Below, one piece after another: positions 54,801 through 64,000 of a stretch of DNA of 64,000 nt (position 1 is the stretch's first letter; each line of letters starts with the position of its first letter). Location: assembly GCF_018687715.1 (NCBI RefSeq), contig NC_056752.1, positions 6,688,501-6,752,500 on the forward strand, read 5' to 3'. A program made the translations under genes and the position numbers. Source of the stretch: Carya illinoinensis (taxonomy: Eukaryota; Streptophyta; Magnoliopsida; Fagales; Juglandaceae). Under the pieces are notes generated by a model. The model searched no databases, was not told the origin of the DNA, and saw only the letters and a list, made by a program, of their open reading frames with translations.

Positions 54801-56480
54801 TTTTTTTTTTTTTTAGTTGTTCTGCGTTATCTTTTCATCTTACTGAGTTGACCATCTCTTCTGTAACATAAACGTCACTTGGTAATGCAAATCTTTGTAG
54901 TCTTTTCTCATGCTGGTATTCTTACATGCTTGATATCATCATAAACTTTAATTTTTTTTGTCTTTATAAGAAAAATCAATCCTGCTGCAATTTTGCAGCC
55001 TATAAAAACCTAGAATTTGTGGGAGGCTGCTGTTATAGCACATGGGGCTGGATTAGTACACAAAATTAATATGATCATAGCCTTAAATTGAAACCCTTCC
55101 ATCTCTGAAAGTGCATTTGAAGTTCGATCCTCACCTGCTTATAAACTCTAACTGCATTACCCATATCTTAAGCATCTCTTTTCCCATCAACTTATACTCT
55201 TTTAAAAAGTTTTTCATATTCCACAATACTTTAAGAGATATATTTGAGGCATAAGAAGAAACAAAATTTTTATCTGATCTCATTTTATCTGATACTATCT
55301 TATATTTCACTTGTGAACCTATTATCTAATATCACATCATGGGATGATGAGAGAATGATAAGAAAATGGATGATAAATAGATTTTTTCGTATGAAAACCA
55401 CCATCCATACAGCTGATATGGAATGATTTGATTGGGTATTAAATTAAATCCTCTTATAAATTAAATCGTGATATATGTAAAAAGTGCATTTTTCAAGCGG
55501 ACTTAAAGTAGCATTGTCATGGATGTCCAAAGCAAAGTAAACGGGGGATGCCCACATGCAACGAATGGAGACCCTCCCAACACTATCCCTCCTTTTTATC
55601 AGTCTATTTCTTACAAATTTCTGCAATTTATTTGGCCAAAGCGTCGTGCCCTTTTATATTTAACCTAAGGTCCCCATCCAACCAAATGTGGTCTCATCCC
55701 TCCAAACATTGTTTCGGTCAAACAATATTTCTTTTATAATTTCCCTGGAAAAGCAAGAAACTTGCATGATTCCTGGACTTAGTACTCTTCCACATATGGG
55801 TTAAAGAGCGAAAAAGGAAGAATTATTTAATTTGATATATTAACAGAGATGTACTTAAATACACATATATATTACTAATATTTTATCCCTAAAATCATTA
55901 GAAAGTGAAAAGTAAGAGTAATAAAACAGACTAAACAGTAATCATTACATACAATGTGCGACAATAAGTTAATAACTTCACCATTTCTTTCCAGTTTTAG
56001 TCTAGTTTGGTTAATGAGATGAGATCAAATAAAAAATAAAATATAAAATATAAATAAAATATTGTTAAAATATTATTTTAAAATTTTAAAAAAATTGAAT
56101 GATTTATTCTATCTTGTGTAAGAGTTTAGAAAAATTATAATATTTATATCTTATCTCATCTTAATAACCAAACCAGGCCTAAGGAAATTCAGAGATTACA
56201 TCGTGGGGGCATACTGCAGTCACTCTAAAACCAGCTAACCATAATCTGGATCGATATATCTCTCAATGTGGTCCGATCAATGTCGTTATTTTGCTGAATC
56301 GGGAAACCAACGATTGCGAAGAGAAGCGAAGCCAAATTTACGGTAACCATAATCCAAAGGATATGATTCTAAGTGTGTGTGTGTGTTTCACTGTTTCTTA
56401 CCTTGGTTACTGGTTAGGGAAGATCCCATAACAGATGCTTGAGACACAAAAAAGATATTATCCTAGAGGTGAAACCAGAT
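54801..56480. other. Intergenic between two convergent genes
   Basis: AT-rich DNA with no frame longer than about 65 codons that resembles a protein. The block 55990-56180 (ATGAGATGAGAT...TCTTATCTCATCTTAATAACCAAACCAGGCC) is a common plant-repeat-like palindrome: both ends carry inverted ATGAGAT/ATCTCAT. Confidence 0.45.
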
Positions 56481-56796
56481 GCAGAACCACGTGTTAAGAT
56501 GATTCCACGAGCAATAAATCCACCAGGATTGGAACCAGAAGTGACCCAGAAAAATAAATAAAATAAAGAGAGATATAATTCACTAACTTATTTTTTAAAT
56601 TAATTTCAGCAGTGCTAAGTGATGGAACAACATAGAAGTCGAAAAGAAGAAAGGAAAACCACTGGCAGCACAAGATTCTCTCGGTTGTGAATGGCCATGC
56701 ATGATGAATTTCCAGGAAGATCATATTTATATATTCCCAAAAATTTGAGAAGAAATTCAGCACATTGGGGAACACGATCTCCAATCAACATGGGTT
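56480..56796 (-). other. 3' untranslated region of the tubby-like gene (approximate)
   Basis: Sequence following the stop on the minus strand, without coding similarity. On this strand an AATAA-like element occurs near 56560 (TTTATTTTATTTATTTTT on the plus strand). Confidence 0.4.
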
Positions 56797-58601
56797 TCAT
56801 TCACAGGCCGGTTTAGTATCAAAGCTGCTCAAGCAGACAGCAAAGGCTTGGAAGGCAGAGAGTGGGTAGCGATAATCCATGGTGAAGATATCTTTTCCAA
56901 TCTTTCCAAACTGTAAGATTACCTTTTCTTGGTCTGCAGCTGAAACATTGTGGGATGTGCCAACAGATGCCACAAGCTGGAAATTCTTGACAGAAGCCAC
57001 GGTAACACGCCCTCTGAAATTCAAGCACCAGCACTGCAGCTGTTCATGCCATCTAGGAGCCTTGTTTTTAAGAACCAGTGGCTCTACTGAGCTCTGGATG
57101 GATACTGACGGCTCTGAGAGGCTACTTGAGCTAAAATCTGTGACCGTATCTTTTCCTTTTGGAGCTGGTAGAGGAGAAAACTGCTGCTGATCAAAGGAGT
57201 TTGGGAATGATGTTGGTGTTGGAGCCTTTCCTCCCTCCTCAATAGAAGAGACAGGTATGGACTGCATGATGCAATGCATTCTCCTTGGCCCTCTTGTTCG
57301 AAGAACATTGAGCTCATAGGAGACCGTCCCTACACTGTAGTTACACGCTGGAACTCTCGGAGACACCTGCTTAGAATGAAATCTACGACTGGATCGACTA
57401 TTTAGTTGAACTGTGGATTCACATGGAGGTTGGCTGTCATATATGGTGAACTTTGTACCCAAGAAATTAGACCTGAAAAGAATAATTGCCAATAAATTTT
57501 GGAGGAAATGAATGAAGACGGGAGGGAAAGGTGTAGGTAGCAAGTGTAATGGATAAGACTTGCCTCAGTTTACCAACATATGTACTGCTTGCCCGAGAAA
57601 AATCATCTGCGACCAAAGATACAACAAAATCCGTGCTTGTTGCCCTTCTAATCTTTTTGGCTGCTAACAACAATTTATCATTCTCATCTTCGGCTGTCCA
57701 TTTAATAAAATCACAAGTGAGAACCATACATGAACTGATAAATTTTTTATTCTACCAACTTATCCAACTAATCATTCTCAAACAAGCCAATATTTTTAGA
57801 CTAATGAATTCTCAAAGAAGAAAAAAACTCATAGATAGAGTGCGCTATATTAAGTTTCTCTACTGAATAATTCAAAAAGAGATTATATAATAAAAATAAC
57901 AATAATCATTTTATGTGTACATCTCCTCCAGGCATTGTAATCTAAAAATTCCAGATATCAACACCAGGAAAAATTACATTTCAGCATTCTCAAGCAATAA
58001 TGGAAAGGTTCATAAGCTTAAATTTATCGAGAAATAAAGAAGGAGAAATCTACTCACAAGGCACCAGACCGTAGTATAAACAATATGTAGAAGTGGCTCT
58101 GTCCCTCCTGATAAAGCACTGTATTGGAGATTCACGAGGCCCCGGCTATTCATAAGCACAAAAAGAGTCACTCGGAATGATAAAACGATAAACTTCACAT
58201 TAGAAAAGCGAAAGAAAAAAAATAGAAAAACAATATAGTGCTACCTGCTTCAATGAGATAGGAAATGTGAGCCTTCCGCATTGCTCGGGAGTTTGGACAA
58301 TCTCCCTAGTAATCGTCCTCCATGACTTGCAAACAGAAGCACAAAAGACAACGACAGCCCGAGCAGGCCAGGATGTCTCACTATCTTCTACCCTCCGGAT
58401 TATGTCCAAGAGCAATTCCGGCGGTAAATTCGACCACCGGCCCTGCTGAATTACTTCAGATGAGGGTGGTGGTACCTGATCAGGAGCAATATGTGACGTT
58501 CTCTTTCTATGCCAATGTTTCCTTTCCCCTCCCCGCCTTGACATGCTCCCCATTCCATCCTTTAACTCCCACAACTCACGTACAATGCTTTTAAGGGACA
58601 T
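56797..58601 (-). CDS. Tubby-like F-box protein (4 coding exons)
   Basis: Minus-strand exons 58601-58245, 58145-58058, 57693-57564 and 57472-56797 sum to 417 codons with the stop (416 residues). An F-box lies at about 55-108 ([28 protein letters not shown]). The tubby domain runs from about 113 to the end: [19 protein letters not shown], then [64 protein letters not shown], and the C-terminal FDTKPACE signature. The order matches plant TLPs, closest by recollection to Arabidopsis TLP2. Such proteins join SCF ubiquitin ligases through the F-box, and the tubby barrel tethers them to membrane phosphoinositides. The 57564/57473 intron has a GC donor (GAG/GCAAGT). No lesion was seen. The start is the first ATG after a leader intron (58640-59270). 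Confidence 0.93.
57473..57563 (-). other. GC-AG intron of the tubby-like gene
   Basis: The donor is CTGAG/GCAAGT and the acceptor TTTTCAG/GTCTAA. Using this donor restores phase 2 (AG + G gives Arg) and the conserved [11 protein letters not shown] sequence. No GT donor nearby does so. Confidence 0.88.
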
Positions 58602-59640
58602 CTTAATGTATCATATCAATCCTCTTCTTCACTCTTCCACTGCAAACCCAAAAATACAATAGAAGATGTAGCAAAAACCTCTAAACCAGCTAAACCCATT
58701 TGAGAAACTTAGAAAAAGAAAAAAAAAATCGTAGCTTTACAATGTTATCAGTTTTCTGTTCATTTTTCTTTCTCTTTAATGTTCTGCGTATAAATTCAAG
58801 TATAGTTTAGTTTCAAAATCTGAGCTATAGCACATACATATGTTTAGGTTTCTAAACGCAATTAAACTGCTAAATTAGCTAAAATGCAAAATATTAATAA
58901 CGTTAGGTAAATTACTGAAGGAAAAACTATAAAAATGCAGTTTTTTTTTTTTTTTCCAAATTTAATTCTCAAAACCAAAATCAAAGCATTTTGTTTTTCT
59001 CCCAATCTGCCATAGATTTCAAAGATATCGCACAAGTTTCAGAAAGCAATATAGGAATCCAATCGTAACGTCCCAAACCCGTTAAAATTCTCAAAACTTG
59101 GTTAAAGAACAATACAAGAAGAAAGAAGAAATATCAGTGAAATCCATCAACTCCTAAAGATTATATTAAAAAACCTGAAAAACAAGATCGTTGATGAATA
59201 AAATGAACAAAGCTTTATAATCCCAGCGAATAGCATAAAATGTAGATCCAATAATCGCGGAACAACCAACCTGTCCGTCCAGCTACTCCATACCACAAAA
59301 CACACGGATCGGACCCCGAACCAGCTCTCAAAAATCTAGAACCTTCATTTCACAAATATCATTTAGAGAAACCAGTTAGAAACCGGGATCAGAGAGAGAC
59401 AGAGAGAGAGAAATGGTGGGGGCCCCGTCAGGGTGAAGCCCGAAATCGCCACCACCCCAGCGTGGCACTTGTTGCTTCGTAGTCCCCGCCCACGCCACCA
59501 CCAAAACAACCTCCGGCTCTGGCTCAAGCACCGCCGCGAAGACGAACACTACCACCAACACCAGAGGGCCTCCTCAGTTTCTTCCTTTGGATTAAAGCAG
59601 AGGACCCTCCATAAGAATTTCTCTCCCCCTTAAAAACCGG
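58602..59640 (-). other. 5' leader of the tubby-like gene with an intron
   Basis: On the minus strand, a leader exon (from about 59640 to 59271) contains GA/CT repeats near 59391-59411 and ends at CAG/GTTGGT. A second leader piece starts after TTTGCAG (58639) and runs to the ATG at 58601. Both sites match splice consensus, but no transcript evidence is available. Frames in the upper exon, such as a Val-rich 61-codon one, are probably non-coding. Confidence 0.55.
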
Positions 59641-59649
59641 ATCCAAGGC

Positions 59650-61290
59650 CCTCCCTACCCTTTCTTTCTTTCTTTCTTTTTCTTTTCTTTTTTAAATCGG
59701 ATTAGATTAATTTGAGGAAATCTAGGGTCTAATCTGCTCATACTGTCCCAATTAAGTTGATACACGTGGCAATCATCATCTTTGATACTCGAAGAAAAAT
59801 TAACTTGATATTAATTTCTTTTTTCGCAAAAAAAAAAACAGTTTCCATTGTTAAATAATAAATAAAAAATTTTATTTCCAGTAATTTTTTTTATATATTT
59901 TATTAATATGATTAGTTGTATATATTTTTTTAAATAAAATAATTATTTTAATCAATCACATCAATAAAATATATAAAAAAAATATAAAAATAATTTTACA
60001 TAATAGAATCATAAAAATAATATTCTAAATACTTATTTTGATGTGCTGCACTCTATTAGAAAAGAGGAGAAAAAAATAATAAAAAAAATAAAAACCTTAT
60101 AAGACATAAAATTTGATAATGTGTCTATATTTACGAGATTGTATAAAATTTTATTTAAGATAATAAAAAAAAATACTATATATATATATATATATATAAA
60201 AAAAAAGGAAAAAAAAGCTATAGAACTTTTTACTATTTACACAACCCTAAAAAATATTATTTATAATAGTTTATACATCACAAAAATGATTATAAAAAAA
60301 AAGGATGTCTTAATTATTTTTCGTAAAAAATAAATCCAACAGGGTATTGTAAAATCTTAATACTTTACCATTTTGTTACTTGTAAGTCATTTTTGTATGT
60401 TCTTTATGTACTTTATTAATTTAATTAGTTACATTATTTTTTTAATATAAAATAACTGTTTTAACCAATCATATCAGTAGAGTGCATAAAAAATACGTAT
60501 AAGTAACTGTACGTAACAGTATTTTAATTTTTAAAATTATTTTCTGTTATCTTACTATATTTACTTATTTAATTTTTTATTTCAGCACTTGATGTTATTT
60601 AAACTATAAAAGGAAGAGACAATTTTTTTCAAAAGTCTTGAGAAATAGGAAGTTGTAAATGAGTGCCAAGACTGAATTATCAATCCCCATCAGGAAAGGA
60701 TTAAACTGAACGAAGTAACTCTCAAGAATGAGAAGATGAGTTGGTAAGATGTCTTGATTATAGATTTTGCAAATCGGGCTGATTGATTTCGGGTACACAT
60801 ATTGGTTTTTAAGGGACAAATAATAGACGACATAAAAGGGTCATGTCTTGCCTCTTCCTTTTAATTTTTTAATTTTGAATTTTTTTATTTAATTCAAGCA
60901 TCATTATAATTTATAATTAATAGACGAATTAAAATTAAAAGGTTAAATTATATATTAATTACAAAAAAATAAATAATAATAATAATAATAAAGAAAGAAA
61001 AAGAGGAGCTCTGGCCCCATGCGTGGGTCAAAGAAAGGCATGTGAGGGCAACATTTAATGGTGGTGAGTACCAATGTCAAATTGGACCCATCACTATCAG
61101 GAGTCACACCTACACGTGCTTTAGCTCAAAAAGTCTTTTCTTTTCTATTTCTTTCTCTATCCACTTCCGGGTGGCATGGGAAGATGCACTTATGAGTAAT
61201 TATACCCTAACAGGTTCAACTACACTATTCTTTATAAATTTGTATTTTTCTTTAGTTATTAATAGAATTTTTTTAATCTAGAGAGACAGA
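59650..61290. other. AT-rich intergenic DNA with MITE-like pieces
   Basis: M1-family palindromes lie at about 59890-59995 (TTTTATTAATATGATTAGTTG... / ...ATCAATCACATCAATAAAATAT) and 60375-60525 (TAACCAATCATATCAGTAGAGTGC). TA repeats lie near 60178-60198 and an (AAT)n stretch near 60972-60992. No gene is recognised. Confidence 0.5.
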
Positions 61291-61294
61291 TAGA

Positions 61295-61795
61295 TATTTT
61301 TTTTTTAGATGAGGACAGATAGATATTTAGAGTATTGTAAGATAAGTAAATATAGAATTAATAAGAATAGATATAGCTCAAATACACAAAAAGATGTACA
61401 AGAGATAACACTTATCTAGTTCGCTAAATAAGACAAAAGGAAATCACGTACATTTAGACCATTGAAATCTATGACAATGGTCCATTGAAACAAAGTGCTG
61501 AAAAATAACACACGAAGGTCCTATAGTGTGTGCTCCTTCTCTTCGAAGATCCTCTCGTTACACTCTCGCTATAAGAACCAAATAATATAGATAAAGATTA
61601 TCTTCCAGATAGCTTTAATTTGTGAAGTACCTCCAAAAGCACAACCACTAGAGCTAGCATCACCCAATTTAGACCTAACTGAAAATTTCGCACCACAAAA
61701 ACCTAGTTGTCTCGCAGTGTAATAAGAGATGGTCCACTGTCTCACTAGCTTTCTTACACATACAATACCAATCTAAGAGAAATATATACAATCTT
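61295..61795 (-). mobile_element. 5'-truncated LINE scrap with poly(A)
   Basis: On the minus strand the frame near 61770-61680 reads [20 protein letters not shown] and LWCEIFS, the end of a plant LINE zinc-binding (zf-RVT-like) region. An ERIFEEKEHTL-type segment near 61560 follows, with stops. A T run at 61295-61304 on the plus strand is the likely poly(A). Only the last 500 bases of the element remain and no RNase H is present. Confidence 0.65.
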
Positions 61796-63774
61796 GAGTA
61801 TACAAATATTATATAATTATTTAAAAAAAATAAATATAAAATTTATATAAAAAAATTAATTTTTTAATAGTGTACTTCATTTTTTTTTTAAATAACTATT
61901 CGATATTTGTATACTTTATGATTGTACGAAATATTACTCATCTTATAATATGTAATATTGTGCAGTCCACTTTATATATATATATATATATATCTATTTT
62001 TCTTCTATTAAAAAATTTTAGAATTCGACCAAAAACTGTAGAGAATTTCTATTTTTTGTTTATATATATATAAGGTTTGTAAGAAGTTTTTGTATTTAAA
62101 GATTGCATATATCATTTATTATGTAAGTAATACTCATGCTCATGCATGCATCCTTTTATCTATGAGTATTCTTTAGCTGATCAGAACTTCAATTACAGAT
62201 TGTAAGCTTTTAGTGCTTATTATTTTAGTAGTGGGAGTAGGAGTAATTTCAGGTTTCTGGTTCGTTTTCAAATGATCAACCCATGTGGGAGTGAGCTATT
62301 TCTTTATTAACTGGACCACATTTGCACCGATCTGCATCTTTTATCTGGGATCAATGGACATTTTGTTGTTCACTCTCCTAAAAGCCACTTTCTGCTTCAA
62401 GTTTCGAAGTCCGATTAATAAATAAATGAATTAAAAATATATATTTTGGTGCAATACACCGTAATTTCTTAAAGATATAATATGTTTGGTAAGTGATGTC
62501 ATCTTCGACTATCTTACAAAAAAATTATATAAAATAATCTTACAAATTTACATAATTTTATCTGATTTATTAAATATATTTTATAATAAAAATAATTTTA
62601 CCATATAATAAACTACGTCAAGTCACATCAGTTTGTGAGATTATTTTTATATAATCCTAACTGAAATATTTCCCTTCACAAATTATTTACTATTTTTTAT
62701 TACTATTCATTACTTTTTTAATATTATTTATAGATTATTTAAGATCACCTCAACATCCAAATCTAGTAGTATGACTTGGATGTAGCTTGCCTCTCTTTTT
62801 AAGGCGTTATGAAGGGTCTTAGTTCTAGGATTTTCTATAAGAGAATTACTTTATCTACGAAGATATCTTATAAAAATAAATTAAAAAATCAACATGATCT
62901 AATGTGATACAACAATTTGTAAAGTTTTTTTTATTGTAATATAAATTTAACTAATTATATGAACTATATTAGTTTCTAAATTTATTTTTATAAGATTTTT
63001 TTTTTTTTGGTAGATCTAACACTTTTCTTTCCTATAATATATAATTTTATCATTTATTAGTGGACAATGGGAACTTCAACATTAAATACACTAAAGTCCA
63101 CATATCTTTCTAACAAAAAGTGGTCATATGCAGTCGAAGTTACAAAAAGCTGAATTGATAGGTTTTTATCTACGTATCGAGACTTATTGGATTAGTAAAC
63201 ATTTAGCATGCGTGTTGAGAAATAGGTGACAATTTGGGTCTGCAAATTGCAATTTCTTCCCAAATAAAAAATGTGCTATATTTGTATAAAGCGTCCTATC
63301 ATTTTCCTTATTTTTTGCACGCAGAAGAAGCTAACAATCTCATTTGGATAGCCAAAAGTTTGGTGATGCATTCTACATCAGCCAGCGGGATGCCATTAAG
63401 GATAAACCAAGAATATCAACTATACCATTTAAGAGCATTAAACATCCTGAAAGTTCAATCGGAAGGTCTAAATTCTGGAGAATGATCATCACCCACCATT
63501 GCTGTGGTTTATTGTGAGAGTACTTGAGAAGCTCTCTCAACCTTTCATTGATCATCTTGGAATTAAGGAGATTGCCTACCTATTAACAGTGCCATCCTTA
63601 TTGTTGATATTCGGGGACAATATCGATCTGTACATCAACATTCACAAATGAAAAATTCAATTTACATGGTTTTGCTTGAATGTTTAAACATATATAGTAA
63701 TGGTATTCTACATTCTCTCTCTCCCTCTCTCCCACTAAAAAAAAAAAAGCATCCAGATCTGAGCTCTCCTTCCT

Positions 63775-63808
<34 letters not shown>

Positions 63809-64000
63809 AATGCCGAATAAGTTAGTTTTTTTTTCTCTCTTCCTTCAATGTTGAATAAGTCAGATCTATAATTTTTAGCCAACTCTCTCGAGACACATGC
63901 AACATAAGAAGACTCCTAGGTTGTAAATCATTCAGATGATAGTGGTGGTTTTGTAAAAATCACTGTGCGTGATCCTCACGTGCCACTCACAATTGCACGT
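61796..64000. other. Intergenic, no gene recognised
   Basis: AT-rich DNA with TA repeats (61973-61992, 62062-62071), two M2-family palindromic segments (62510-62680 and 62840-63000) and CT tracts at 63713-63732 and 63779-63806. The block 63230-63640 has an open frame of 83 codons and gene-like composition, but I recognise no family. Confidence 0.45.

Noticed and set aside
63234..63485. 83-codon plus-strand frame near the right end
   Set aside because: Composition is gene-like, but I recognise no domain, no splice context and no continuation; not enough to call a gene.

Overview
This 64 kb window is nuclear DNA from a woody eudicot. It is AT-rich and transposon-dense, with intron-containing host genes, plant L1-type LINEs with an RNase H domain, hAT elements, CT microsatellites and Tat-like Ty3/gypsy material. 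The element families look like those of Fagales (Juglandaceae-like); that placement is an impression from sequence style, not a test.

Only two genes look complete. One is a U-box/ARM-repeat E3 ligase of the PUB5 type (+ strand, coding exons 50267-54535, 760 codons, leader intron). The other is a tubby-like F-box protein (- strand, coding exons 58601-56797, 416 codons, leader intron, one GC-AG intron). Their 3' ends face each other about 2.3 kb apart. A broken NLR-type LRR gene lies at 27687-30054.

The other 50 kb is built on an old segmental duplication. The 3' flank of an NLR gene occurs at 1-1030 and again at 30060-30890. The sequence leading to the PUB5 promoter and leader occurs in pieces between 7.5 and 25.4 kb and again at 43.3-49.0 kb. 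Copy 1 ends abruptly inside the PUB5-type leader at 25419. Each copy took different insertions, so one copy often preserves the empty site of an insertion in the other. This fixes element ends exactly: a 3.6 kb hAT (8426-12001, TSD CTTTTTGG), a 1.0 kb TIR element carrying exon 1 of a pheophorbide a oxygenase-like gene (12386-13406, TSD TCA), a 6.0 kb LINE (17923-23957, TSD GTTGGACGG) and the 5' LTR end of a gypsy element (43300).

Region by region: 1-1.03 kb NLR 3' flank; 1.2-5.0 kb 5'-truncated LINE; 5.6-6.1 kb degenerate minisatellite; 8.4-12.0 kb hAT; 12.4-13.4 kb PAO-carrying TIR element; 13.5-17.9 kb local tandem duplication flanking a deleted hAT that carries ubiquitin-protease-like and Pumilio-like exon fragments; 17.9-24.0 kb nearly full-length LINE; 24.0-25.4 kb orphan PUB5-type promoter/leader; 27.7-30.05 kb NLR pseudogene with a hAT MITE in an exon; 31-43.3 kb gypsy derivative with gag and protease, no reverse transcriptase or integrase seen, tandem repeats and a duplicated antisense ORF; 43.3-49 kb second copy of the duplicated segment; 50-54.5 kb PUB5-like gene; 56.8-59.6 kb tubby-like gene; 59.7-64 kb AT-rich intergenic DNA with a LINE scrap. 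No tRNA, rRNA, CRISPR or bacterial-type feature was seen. The strongest hunt results are the gene-fragment-carrying elements and the chimeric duplicated promoter.
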